Of a DNA stretch of 64,000 nucleotides, positions 22,813 through 34,240 are shown piece after piece. Made by a program: the position numbers and the translations under genes. How positions within the stretch are numbered: position 1 is the first letter of the stretch; the number at the start of each line of letters is the position of its first letter. The stretch lies in contig JAFMSR010000018.1 of NCBI GenBank assembly GCA_022818135.1, positions 24,664,498-24,728,497 on the forward strand, in the 5' to 3' direction. This DNA comes from Saxidomus purpurata (Eukaryota > Mollusca > Bivalvia > Venerida > Veneridae). The notes under the pieces are model-generated. The model made no database searches and was not told where the DNA came from. It worked only from the letters and a program-made list of their open reading frames with translations.

Positions 22813-23189
22813 CCTCAAGCGATAGTTCCGGATCGTACCTGTTAAAATGCTCGAACTTTCCTTGCTCGCTCAAGACGACCGATATGTAATTTCATTTTAA
22901 GTCTCAAAACATATAATTTTCTCAAAAGACGAGTACATCCTACATATATTTTTCACGATCTTCTCACTTCACTAATTGGAAAATCTCGCGGAATATTATT
23001 TTCAAATAGATGTACTATAAGAGAAATCTCCTTTCGTGAATTTAATATTAGCGAATAAGTTTGTCTGCCACAAATCGCGAAGTTTTCGTTATGCAAAAGT
23101 TATATAATTCACAGTACCAAAATACAATGTATGTCAAATTTGCCATGCAAAATTATGATATGATTTGAAGTTCCAAAATATCTCAAAAG

Positions 23190-24175
23190 TGCTGACTGAA
23201 TAATGTTCACTGGGAGAAGTTCTAACTGAACATTTACTCACCATGATAAGTTCTCTTTGAACAGTGTCCACTGAAAAATACTCACGGTGAGAAGTTCTCA
23301 CTGAACAATGTTCGCTGTGAGAAGTGCTGACTTTAGCAATTTCAATGCGAGAAGTGCTCACTGAACAACGCTCATCGTGAGAAGTGCTCACTGAATAACG
23401 CTCACCACGAGAAGTGTTCACTTTACAGTGCTCAACGTGAGAAATGCTCACTGAACAGTTCTCACCCTGAACAGTGATCACTGAACAATGCTCATAGTGT
23501 GAAGTGCTCACTGAACAATGCTCACAATCAGTAGCGCTCATTGAACAATGCTCACTGTGAGACGTGCTCACTGAACAATGCTAAACATGAGAAGTGCTCA
23601 CTTAACAGTAGTCATTGTGAGTAGTGCTCACTGAACAACGCTCATTCCGAGAAGTGCTCACTGAACAATGCTCACTGAACAGTGCTCACGATGAGTAGTG
23701 CTCACTGAACGATACTCAGTGTGAGTAGTGCTCACTGAACAGCACTCATTGTGATAAGTGTTCAGCGAACAAGGCGCACTGTGAGAAGTGCTCACTGAAA
23801 AATGCTTACCGTGAGAAGTGCTCACTGAACATCACTCATCGCGCACTCACAGTAAGAAGTGCGCACTGATCAACACTCACTGCGAGAAGTGCTCACTAAA
23901 CAACACTCACCGCGAGAACTGCTCACTGAACAACACTCACCATGAGAAGTGCGCACTGAACATCACTCACCGCGAGAAGTGCTCACTGAACAACACTCAC
24001 CGTGAGAAGTGCGCACTGAACAACACTCATCATGAGAAGTGCTCACTGAACAACACTCACCATGAGAAGTGCTCACTGAACAACACTCACCGTGAGAAGT
24101 ACGCACTGAACAACATTAAGTGTAAATAGTGCTCACAGAACAGTATTCACTGAACAATGCTCACTCAGCAAAACT
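23190..24175. repeat. 30-bp minisatellite array, about 33 units
   Basis: The unit is approximately GCTCACTGAACAACACTCAC followed by CGTGAGAAGT, with small variations; units after 23830 are the most uniform. Each contains CTCAC and its inverse GTGAG, so single units can form small stems. Because 30 is a multiple of three, the array opens long frames on both strands (145 residues minus, 103 plus) that read as 10-residue repeats. These look like by-products, not genes: no start context, no splice sites and strong strand symmetry. Confidence 0.92.
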
Positions 24176-25021
24176 CATAAAAACTAAATATGGCTTTGTG
24201 AAAAAAGGTGGGGGATACTTCTTTAAATATAAATGAATACAAATCATTGTTATAGAAATAGTTTTTTTTCAATGGGACAGTTATGCGACCGTGCGACCAC
24301 ATACACACATCGCAAAGGAAACTCCCGATTTCCGACAAAATTAGGAAACAATTGCTAACTTAAGTAACCTGTCAAACCTCCCCGATGGGGAATTGCAAAC
24401 TGGTTAATAAGTCAACTTATATGTAACTTCGAAACTTTTACTACAGTATATATAACAGAATTTTGTAACATTTCAAACAGTAAATAAATTTCAAAATATC
24501 AACAGATTGAAGTTAACATTAACTTATATTTTTATTTTAAAATGGAATTGCGCCATTTAAATTTTTTAAATGTGACAGAAGAAAGTGTTTTGATACAGTC
24601 ATAGCGTTTTCGTTGTGCTTGTACGTATTGTGTACGTTTTAGGTAGCAAATAACACTTTACATCGTATACAAATGACAATATACATGTTACATCGAACCA
24701 ATTCAAAAGTACAACGAATGTGAAAGAAAGGTGTCAATTGAATGCTTTTGTTATGTCAGAATAAAATCTTAGGGACTGAATGGAACACTCTTCAATGATT
24801 ATCTAAAATGTTTAGTGACAGCGATACAAGTAAGTCTTGTTAAAAAAGAAAGCTACCAGTGACCCAAGATGGCTATGGTTTTCCTTTCTAACCTCATATT
24901 TGGTCTCGCCATTGACTTAATTATACCCAGTCTAATGGTGTAACGTTGTCCACTAAAGAAAAAGGGCACGTGGGGTACTGGCTGCAGGTATTTTGATGCT
25001 TTAATCGGCTATATCATAAAT
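24176..25021. other. no feature recognised
   Basis: AT-rich sequence inside the second hAT-like element with no identifiable gene or repeat. Confidence 0.4.
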
Positions 25022-25297
25022 ATATACTAAACAAAATAAGAAACTTCCGCCAAGTTTGCTTGAACATAGCTGGATGAAAACAAAACAGGGGACTAATTGT
25101 GATATAAGCACTTAAAGAGTGTTTTGTGATGCATCGTTTGGTGAAAAAATGATTGTCAAAGGTTAACAGAATATGGCGGAATTTTTGACCAAGTGAGGTA
25201 GGGGTTAAAAACAAAAATAACGCTTGATAACGGGCATGACCACCTTTTATAAGAACTTTTAACGGACCAGTCAACAATGAAATCAATGATATTGTCT

Positions 25298-26240
25298 AAG
25301 AACAAGAGCTGTCAGTAGACAGCGCGCTCGACTATTCTCAGTGATTGACAATATAAAATAATATCCATCCTGACTGTAAATGAGTCTCTAAAGGGGATAA
25401 TTATGTCAAAATGCTTGATACAGTTACCTCCTCCTGTACACAGGTTCCGATCATGATGGTGAAAAAGTGCAAAGTTTGAAAGGCATATGTCAATGGACTT
25501 TGAAAATATCTGAGGTAGTACGCAAACTTTAACGTAAGTTCTAAGTAAAAAAAGGGGCATAATATTGTAAAAAAGCTTGATACAGTGACCTCCTCCTGTA
25601 CACAGGTTGAGATCATGATGGTGAACAAGTGTGCAAAGTTTCAAAGCCATATGTCGATGGACTTTGAAATTATCTGAGGTGGTACGCAAACTTAACGTAA
25701 ATTCTAAGTCAAAAAAGGGGCATAATTCTGTCAAAAGGCTTGATAGAGTTACCTCCTCCTGTGTACAGGTTGGGGCATGATGGTGAACAAGTGTGCAAAG
25801 TTTTAAAGCCAGATGACAATTGAATTGGAAAATATTTGAGGTGGTACGCAAACTTTAACGTAAATTCTAAGTCGAAAAAGGGGCATAATTCTGTCAAAAT
25901 GCTTGATACAGTGACCTCCTTTTGTGTACAGGTTGGGGGCATGATGGTGAACAAGCGTGCGAAGTTTCAAAGCCAGATGTCGATGGACTTTGAAAATATT
26001 TTAGGTGGTACGCAAACTTTAACGTAAATTCTAAGTCGAAAAAGGGGCATAATTCTGTCAAAATGCTTGATACAGTGACCTCCTTTTGTGTACAGGTTGG
26101 GGGCATGATGGTGAACAAGTGTGCAAAGTTTCAAAGCCATATGTCAATGGACTTTGAAAATATTTGACATAAGTGGTGACGCCGACGCTCGGGTGACTAG
26201 GATAGCTCTCCTTATTCTTCGAATAGTCAAGCTAAAAATT
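25298..26240 (-). mobile_element. HL5 Helitron-like element, complete, 0.94 kb
   Basis: On the minus strand the 5' end is the hairpin AGCTTGACTATTC-GAA-GAATA...AGCT (26233 down to 26204), preceded by AAAAATT in reverse order. It is followed by five tandem units of about 155 bp (ggggcataattctgtcaaa, cttgatacagtgacctcc, atgtcaatggactttgaaa). The 3' side has the inverse of the 5' arm (GCTCGACTATTC on the plus strand, 25327-25338), hairpin GCTGTC/GACAGC (25308-25323) and the terminus CTTGTT (25302-25307 in reverse). Frames of 60-180 residues here are satellite read-through. Confidence 0.82.
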
Positions 26241-26334
26241 ACAGTGTCTATAGCTGTATGAGATGTGGCATTATCGCTGAAAAATCAAGATATTGGCGTT
26301 GTTATGGAACAGATTAATGCTTTTTCATTGATGA

Positions 26335-26537
26335 CTGACCTGCCAAAAGTCCTGAGCCCAATCCAATCGAGTACGTCTGTGATATTCTGGACAGACGACC
26401 TGATAACGTCAAGAACTTCGTCAAGCGTTCATTCAGGAATGGCACAATAGTCCAAAGGCAGAAATCAACACTTTAGTCAATTATATGCGCCGGTGATACA
26501 CTACAGTGGTCAACTCAAGAGGTGGTCATACCCGTTA
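26335..26537 (+). pseudogene. Tc1-type transposase C-terminal remnant
   Basis: One frame gives PNPIEYVCDILDRRP, the block around the third catalytic acid of Tc1 transposases (usually DLNPIEHVWD). A shifted frame gives IQEWHNSPKAEINTLVNYM and, after a stop, NSRGGHTRY, the standard Tc1 C-terminus. At least one frameshift and one stop separate these. The upstream catalytic blocks are missing, probably lost when HL5 entered. Confidence 0.75.
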
Positions 26538-26724
26538 TTAAGTGTTATTTTTGTTTGTGGTCCGTACCTCACTTGGTCAAAATTTCCTCCTTACTCTGTT
26601 CATTTTTACACTAAACGATGCATCATGGAACACTCTTTAAACGCTATAACAATGATTCCACCGTTTTGTTTTCATCCAGCAATGTCCAAGCAAACTTAGC
26701 GGAGGTTTCTTATTTTGTGTATAT

Positions 26725-27940
26725 GTGTTTATAATCATTGGAAAGATCCATGAGCGCTGAATTATTTTATAGAATATGAAATATATAATACTAAAATTTA
26801 TTATGACACATGCGTTATCGACTGAAAGGCGTAAAGTTCAAACATATTGTGACAAGGGGAGCAAGTATGTACAATATTTCTTTTTCCTGTAACGTAGTCA
26901 TTTCCCTTGGAATAAAGCGTTTACAGTAATAGAATTCAACCCTTTATTACTTCTCCAACTCCAAATTAGTCCAAATAACGAGATTCATGAAAAATTGAAC
27001 AAAAAAAATGTCAGACTATTTAATGAAACCAATTTGAACTAAAATATACTTTAGACCTTAAAACCTATGCATATGCCTTTAAAAAAGATAAGTAAGTTAA
27101 CTTTTACACGCGGAAACATAATAAATTATATTGTCCAGTTTTGTTACATTGCCTTATCATATATTAGTTAACAGACCTCTTGTCACTTAAATGCTTAAAG
27201 AAGTTGAAACTCGATCCTTTATTGGAGTCGTATAAAGGTTTCTTAATCGGTCCATAACCAAACTCGTCTGTGAACGAACCACTGTATGCATGGACTGTAT
27301 TTAATTCCAAAAGAAATCATATAAAAATACTATACATGTACTAAAACTCTGCGTACAGCGTCAGTAATTATAGCATGAGACGGTTGAAGACGTACCAGAG
27401 AGCCTGCCTGACTACAGGGCGTATTGGACTTGTGAACATTTTTATGGACATTCAGTTAATGAAGATATTCAAGAAAAGAAAGAGTCCAGCGTTTGGTCTT
27501 GCGTTTTAAGGACATTAAAGACTACATGTATGTATGCTTAGAATATGATTTAAAATTATTTGAATAAACGCCGTGATAGCTTATAACTTTTTCTATATGT
27601 TTATATCCCGTATGATTAATAACAATTCATTAAACGAAGAATGGTCCCACTAACAAGTTACAAGTATGGGGCGAGGGCTTCTAGAGAGTTTGTATAAGGG
27701 CCATGGTTTTCCAAATAAAACAGTTTTCACATCACACAGACTGGGAGAGAGAACTTTTCCAAGTCTAGACAGCTTTTGTTATTTCATTTCATATCAGCTT
27801 TTGTTTCTTCTACAATGGATATACCTAGTTTCTTGAAAACGCATCTGAATCGTTCAGAAACTGCTAAAACCACAGAGCGTCCGGAGGTCCTACGGCCCCA
27901 TGGCCCCAGTAAAATATGTGCGTACATTACCAGTAGGTCT
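26725..27940. other. no feature recognised
   Basis: AT-rich right part of the second hAT-like element; only short frames. Confidence 0.4.
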
Positions 27941-27958
27941 AGCTACGCCCCTGAATTC

Positions 27959-29731
27959 GACATCTATATGACCATTATGAGAACATGTATATTCTGCGGG
28001 CTTATTTAAAATGTGTTTGAGCAATTTTGGCAGAAGAAAAGTGTAAATATATGAAGGCAATCTGATATTCAACTGCGGGCCTCATAAAAAGGCCCGAAGC
28101 TGAAAGGCGTCGAATACAAGGGAATTGTACAGTAAACCTAAGATCATAATTATAAGTGACTGAACATTCTTGATTTTAACTTTTTTTGTCTTCTGAAAAA
28201 TACATTTTAACATGTAGCATTTTTAGAAGGCCCGCACGTACCAAGCCCTCGGAATGAACTTGTCAAAAAGTGGAACGAATTTTGTAATAATATTATTTAA
28301 AGCTACTTTATCCGTATATCTGCATATTTCACATTTTTAGTAATGGCAAAAATATATAGAACATAGGCGGATGCAAGAGCTTTTCTATTGCTGACCAGGG
28401 ATTTCTGGGATTACCACCCTGTCGGTATGTCCGATGTCATTATGATTTCAAGAATAATAATAATAAAAATAATAATTAAATGAATGAAAACAATAAATTG
28501 GTATCATTGACAGGTCATTTTTCTTTTTATTTAAATGAAGGCTAATGTCTAGGCAGACTGGAGTTATTCTTCATCCAAATTAGAGGCCACTGTAGAGATG
28601 GTCAAAACAGGATTACTGTTGTAACTAATAGCCATCCTCGGTAACCCAGGCTATCCATTATCCACTGAATACGGTATGATACCGTATATAATATATTAAA
28701 GAAGAGAAGCGGCAGGAATTAACACTGGGTTCCGACGATGCAAAAAGCATGTTAATGAAAAATATGGTTCTAAATGAAACGTGTAACATTTTGTTCAAGT
28801 TCAGTCAGTAGACTCATATTAGATACAAGTCATGTAATCAACAGGCAGTAATGTGTATACAAATCTTGAAAATGCGTCATATTACTTTTCTTTGGTGTAT
28901 CTTGGATCTTTTTTTCTAAAACTCAGTTATGATGTCGAAGTTGGACGAAAGGTGTCGACTTCATACGACAAAACCGAAAATATTCCTGTATAAATTTTAG
29001 TGCCGAAATACATTTGAACTATCTTGATTGTGTTCTTAAAGAGCTATTTTTAGAACCAGTTCTGATGGTTGTCGGGTAAATTCGACATATAAATGAATAA
29101 CCCAAAATACTTCTAAAAGTGTCGACATCATCAGTACTCTACCATTATCCTTATTAATTTGACATGAATGAAGATATGATTATTTGCCGTAAAATATTCT
29201 TAAATGTTTAAAAAGGTAAAAATGATTATTAAAACAGCAGAAAAAAAGTTTAAAAAAAATTGGGTGTTGATGGGGTTCGTAAAAGTACACGTACACAAAA
29301 GTGTTTGTTCTATCGGCTTTATTCATTACACCACGGAGACAGACTTATACGATATGGGAAAAATTAGCTAAGATAATATCATATATATTAAAAAAGGCCA
29401 TCAAAGAATATTCAGTCGACTGCACATCGTTTCTGTAATGTCAAAGGCTGTGTAAGTGGAAAAAGCAATCATTTTTTTTTTTTTTTTGGTGGGTTGGGGG
29501 TGAAAGGGGAAAGCCCTTTTTTCTATTTTTATCAGCGTAGATTAGATTGCGCCCTCTATGAAACGAACGACAACTCAATTACAAACGACAACTCTTGCTT
29601 TTCCAAAAAAATTGACTGTGTCTACAGTTTTCATCTCAGAAGTACCTCAATTTTATAATGAAGAGAGACGCATATGTTCGATCTAGTGCTTAAGTCTCCA
29701 TGCATCTTTTACTCACCACGTATTAAATATA
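27959..29731. other. no gene recognised
   Basis: Contains a short inverted pair CGGGCCT/AGGCCCG (about 28076-28098), a (TAA)-rich patch at 28450-28480 and a poly-T tract at about 29471-29488. No coding or mobile feature identified. Confidence 0.4.
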
Positions 29732-29810
29732 GCGGGCCGCTGCTGCGGCCCGCAATAATGTAATGTTAGTAGTATAAAATGGAGTGTCCCACTCCTTTTT
29801 ATACTACTAA
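29732..29810. repeat. two adjacent strong hairpins
   Basis: GCGGGCCGC-TGCT-GCGGCCCGC (29732-29753) is followed by a foldback at 29766-29810: TTAGTAGTATAAAA...GGAGTG, loop TCC, CACTCC...TTTTATACTACTAA, with one mismatch in about 21 bp. This may be the core of a small foldback element; ends and target duplication are not visible. Confidence 0.75.
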
Positions 29811-30144
29811 TGTTAAAGTCTATTACTCCTTCTTGTCATTGTTTTAAATAACGAAAACACCATTCGTTTACTTTAAAATACTCTAAACCTTCAACTAGCT
29901 ACTATGTGCATAGAAAGGGATTTGTTCGTTGGCAGTGGCTACTGTAGAGTTACGGAAATTCCGTAGCAAAGAGGTACGCAAGTTAATAAAATCACCCATG
30001 TAGCTTTAATGTATGCCTAATTATGTATTATAAACTGTATTATATTACCTGTAATCGCGAATAAATGAAAATGTCCTTTGGTTTTTTTAAGTTTCTGGAA
30101 TTATGTAAACAGTATGAGTAAATATGAATACATCTTTAATTTTT
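29811..30144. other. no feature recognised
   Basis: AT-rich; nothing identified. Confidence 0.4.
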
Positions 30145-31276
30145 AGCTAAACTGGCTTCGCCAGGGTGAGCTTTTCTAATTGATGATTGTCCATCGTCCG
30201 TCAACATTTTGATTCAAATGACATCTCCTCTGAAACCACTATGCCAATGATGATAAAACCATGCAGGAATGTTCCTTGCATGAAGCTCTACCAAACGTAT
30301 TCAAAGAATTCTATTCCATATAGAACTCTGGTTGCTGTGGCAACAAATAGGAAAAACTTTAAAAATCTTCTCTGAAACCACAAGGGCATAGAGCTTAGAT
30401 ATTTGGCATGTAGCATTGTCTAGTGGACCTCTACCAAGATTGTTAGAATTATGAAACCCGGGTCAAAATTGACCCTGCGCGGGTGGTCACTTAGTTTTGC
30501 ATAGGCTTATATAGGAAAAACTTTTAAAATCTTCTTATCTGAAACCACAAGGCCTAGAGCTTTGATATTTGGCATGTAGCATTATCTAGTGGACATGTAC
30601 CTAGATTGTTCAAATTATGACCCCGGGGTCAAAATTGACCCCGTGCGGGTGGTCACTTAGTTTTGCATAAGCTTATATAGGAAAAGCTTTTAAAATCTTC
30701 TTCTCTGAAACCACAAGGCATAGAGCTTAGATATTTGGCATGTAGCATTGGCTAATGGACCTCTACCAAGATTGTTCAAATTATGACTCCTGGATCAAAA
30801 TTGACCCCGCACGGGAGTCACTTAGTTTCACATAGGCTAATATAGGAAAAACTTTAAAGATCTTCTCTGAAACCACAAGGCCTAGAGCTTAGATATTTGG
30901 CATGTAGCATTGTCTAGTGGACCTCTACCAAGACTGTTCAAATTATGCCCATTTGATCAAAATTGGCCTTGCCTGGGGGTCACTTAGTTCTGGATAGGCT
31001 GATATAGGAAAAACTTTAAAAAATCTCCTTCTCTGAAACCACAAGGCCTAGAGCTTAGATGTTTGGCATGTAGCATTGCCAGGCAGACCTTTTCAAAGTT
31101 TGTTCAAATTATGGCCCTGAGGTCAAAATTGGCCTTTCCCGGGGGGGGGGTCATTTGTTTTACAAAGATGTATATAGGAAAACCTATTTGTTATATAACA
31201 TTGTCTAGTGATCTTCCACCAGGCAAGTGGACTTGTACCAAGGTGAGCGATATAGGACCATCTTGGCCCCTTGTCT
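30145..31276 (+). mobile_element. HL1 Helitron-like element, complete, 1.1 kb
   Basis: It starts after TTTT with AGCTAA and the hairpin CTGGC-TTC-GCCAG, whose minus strand is GGC-GAA-GCC. A GTCCATCGTCCGTC microsatellite, the HL1 head (catctcctctgaaacc, atgcagaactctggttgc) and five interior units of about 150-170 bp follow. The end is GGTGAGCGATATAGG, an imperfect hairpin and CTTGT. The nearest relatives in the window are 15110-18207 and 38430-38905. Confidence 0.82.
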
Positions 31277-33365
31277 ATAGCGTTTAGATCGGATTTACAC
31301 CCTCCCGTCATGTACATAGTAACAAAATACGGTACCATACCTGCAACTCTAATAGAATTAATTCAGATGCTCCAATGGCGACTTGATATGTATAACGAAT
31401 ACTTCTAAAGGTAGAAACATTTCAGTATTTCCGTGACTTGGATGGGTGCGAACAACCAATGCAAGATCGGATATAGACACATAAAGAATAAGAGTTTATT
31501 TTGTAAAACTGTTCCATGGTTTTTTATTTTTCTCATTCCGAACTCGTGGAAAAATAAAACACGTCATGTTAACAGCGATATACAAAATACATGAATGAAC
31601 AAAACTGAACTCTCGCACACTTGCATGTTCAGTTAGTGAATGTATGCTTGTGATAAGAATCTGTTAGTGTTAAATGATATTTAATTCGAATTTATCACAG
31701 TAGAGGTAATTTTTTATCTCCTTACTGAAAGTATCGCCTGAATCCATTCACACCAAGCGTCATCTGAATATAGTTTAAGGTATACACAGGTCAACATTCC
31801 TTTGTGTTTTTCAAGTATCTTTGTGTTTTCGAAAATATGGTGCATCCTTTCATAACCATACGTATTTCTTTTTTCTCCGGCGTAAAGCACCAGCATACAA
31901 AATGTCAATTTAAAGTCTAGGCTGAAAAGACAGCTAGTAAATTTTGTTTGTGGAGATTGAGATCAAATTCGCCGCCCTTAGTTTCACGCGCGATTCTTTT
32001 GTTTTAAAACTACATATAATTTGTTTTCGCTCGATTGTTTTATATATCGTTCTCCACACACAAACCATGATCAACCGAATCATTGACGCCGCGAGGGATC
32101 GCGGCGTCAGTATTGAATAGGTTTCAATTTTGGACCATGGGGTTGCATAATCAAATAGGGAGCAGCCAACATTATTATTGTAAATCTAAACTATGTTCTA
32201 TATGTATGAAAAAGACTTTTATGAATCATTAAATTGTATTAAGTCATTAAAAAAAAATAAAAGTACAAAAAATTTACGTCTTCTTCCCTTATTACAAAAC
32301 TTTGGACACATTTAATGAGTATTTAATAACTTTTCCACAAACTCGCAGACTACGGGTTTTTATAGCTTTGTTTACGGACCTTACGACCCGATTCATCAAA
32401 GCTCAGAAAAAAGATTCGGAAGATGTTTTGCATCTTAAACCACTCAAATAATAGAATACATGGCGCCAACGCGAAAAATCAATGAAAACCCATTTTAATT
32501 AGTACATATTAGACTATAATATTGAAACGTAAAGAAAACCCGTTCACCAAACTGATGCAATACGGGGGGCCCTAACGGAATTCCATTCCATCATTTGTAA
32601 ATAAAAACAATACTCAGCCAATGGAAGTTCTGTAAAAGTATACGTCACAGCATAATTAATCATGTGGATTTCATCTCTTTCCGCCATATTGTTAGAGTGT
32701 ATACGCTTCGGGAATAGAAAGAAAAGAATAATCCACATTACCAGCTACAGGGAGGGAGGGGCTGGTATATCTGTTTTACAATTTAAATAGTTATTTTTCA
32801 CAATATTTGGACCCGGTGTAAATTATACTTGCACAGGTTTTTTTGCCTCTGCTTCCTATAAACCGACCTGTAGTCAGTGAAATTGTGGGAGGAGCCATGG
32901 TTATAAATAGTTTTGTCTATCTAAAAATAGCCAGTGTAAAATTAGCATCCGAAAATAATTAATGTTGTGAAAACAGAGGTATTTAACAATATGGAAGTTA
33001 CACAAGGATTTAGCATTATGCTAGTTACTAATAAAAAGTTTATTTTTATGAATCAGTTTCATAAACAAAAAGTACACAGAGGTAATGATCATTTTATGTA
33101 GTAAAAAGGGTTCGCTGATTTTATAGAGAAACCTGTCCAAGTCATGCTTCTAAAACATGCGCGGCGTCTTTGATGCTTTGCATCAAAATTCGTCTTGTTA
33201 ATGAGTGGAAGAACCAGCGACTTTCATTAGTGGTACACGTTTAATGCGGACAAATGAACCTGATCCTGACCTTTTTGCATGAATATTTTCCAGCGATTAC
33301 TACGAATAAATAACCTCCCGTAAAATGATGCGTGTTTGTCGAAAGTAATGAATATAGTTGGTATG
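31277..33365. other. no gene; two short perfect hairpins
   Basis: GACGCCGCG-AGGGAT-CGCGGCGTC (32085-32108) and TTTGATGC-TTT-GCATCAAA (33169-33187) stand out. GCGGCGTC occurs both in the first hairpin and at 33161-33168. Otherwise AT-rich with no recognised gene. Confidence 0.5.
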
Positions 33366-33492
33366 CACGCATGTTTAAGAATGTGTGAATAAATGTACGT
33401 ACCTATAGGGATATTTAAATGAAGGCCATACTGGAAATAAGCAGTATGAAACTTTTTGTACACTTAGTATGTAACCTTCACAAAATAAAGTT

Positions 33493-33524
<32 letters not shown>

Positions 33525-33526
33525 GC
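33366..33526 (+). mobile_element. LINE 3' end with (GTT)n tail
   Basis: The text aaatgaaggccatactgg, gcagtatgaaactttttg and TAACCTTCACAAAATAAAG leads into TTATT and (GTT)n at about 33491-33522. The same tail occurs inverted at 45656-45800 and, more diverged, at 52800-52970, where it ends LINE-A. The 73-residue frame here reads the tail and is not a gene. Confidence 0.75.
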
Positions 33527-33889
33527 GAGATGACGGATATTGTAGGTGCAATACAACTCTTTTATAATTTCCATATAACCGACGATAATGGTTGTGTGAA
33601 GAATTCTAGTCAAGCAGCATACGAGTTCGAATCTATGTAACATAGTTTTCAACATTTCGACATGTAGTGCAACTGAACGCGCATTTATACTAACTAATAC
33701 CCCAGAAATTCTTTATAAGGCGCTGAAGAAGAGGGGGTTAATAAACTGCAGATGTGACGTAAGCTTATGCATTTATTTATCGTAATATGAAATAAAAATT
33801 ATATGCTGAATAAATATTAAAAGTTCATTAGCTAAAGTCAGATTTTTTAATTACTTTAGTTACTTTTTTCTTTGATTGTTTGCAATTCC

Positions 33890-34240
33890 CGGGCGACCCT
33901 GGCACTTCTCCCTGGGTAAACTTGCCATGCAATACTCCTGACAGGCGCTGGTATCGTATCGTATATTAGGGCTTTATCGTTGGTACCGGTTTCCCATATG
34001 ACCAACGCCCCCAGAAGAGGTTAGTTATTTTAGGTTTCGGAGGATAGTGCAAGATACAGAAAGCGTCCCGATTCAAGAGACACCCCTGGTTCTTGTACAT
34101 GCCAGGTGTATAGCACCCATACCCAGTTCATCTCTAGATGGGTGGGAAACACTAAAAAGTGTTTCTGTAATTTCCAATGCCCCGGCCGGAAATGACCTTC
34201 AAAATTGCTTCTTTAGTTATCTAAAAGTTTTATAATCATG
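33890..34240 (-). mobile_element. SINE related to the one at 150-345
   Basis: The stretch atgggtgggaaacactaaa...tttccaatgcc (about 34138-34184) and ctgggtaaacttgccatg (about 33912-33930) match the body of the first SINE at 216-262 and 200-216. They are separated here by about 200 extra bases. The B box expected near 34190-34200 is degraded. Orientation is minus by comparison. Confidence 0.5.

Larger units (their letters stand above)
25022..26724 (+). mobile_element. Tc1-like element with long inverted ends, gutted
   Basis: TATACTAAACAAAATAAG at 25023 is matched inverted by CTTATTTTGTGTATA near 26708-26722. Similarity between the arms extends for about 230 bp (25023-25262 against 26500-26724: ttttgttttcatccagc, ccaaacgatgcatca, ctcacttggtcaaaa). 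A decayed transposase C-terminus abuts the right arm. The centre is occupied by HL5. TA dinucleotides flank both ends. Confidence 0.7.
22741..27953. mobile_element. second hAT-like element, 5.2 kb, without recognisable transposase
   Basis: The left end CAGGCGCGTAGCT (22741-22753) is the inverse of the right end AGCTACGCCCCTG (27941-27953) with one mismatch, and both match the ends of the hAT at 1411. AATTC flanks both sides (22736-22740 and 27954-27958), again a 5-bp duplication. A short frame at 27814 (MDIPSFLKTHL...) faintly resembles hAT-protein N-termini but points outward and is not convincing. The interior holds a minisatellite and a Tc1/HL5 nest. It is probably a non-autonomous relative mobilised by the same transposase group. 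Confidence 0.72.

Noticed and set aside
23134..24129. Long open frames on both strands in the 30-bp array, reading as ten-residue repeats
   Set aside because: The unit length is a multiple of three, frames occur on opposite strands over the same array, and there is no start context, splice site or domain.
25312..26118. Overlapping frames of 60-179 residues between 25.3 and 26.1 kb
   Set aside because: They read through the 155-bp tandem units of HL5 in several frames and strands; no protein family is recognisable.
27814..27953. Start of a transposase in the second hAT-like element
   Set aside because: The frame runs out through the terminal inverted repeat, lacks catalytic blocks and resembles hAT N-termini only faintly.
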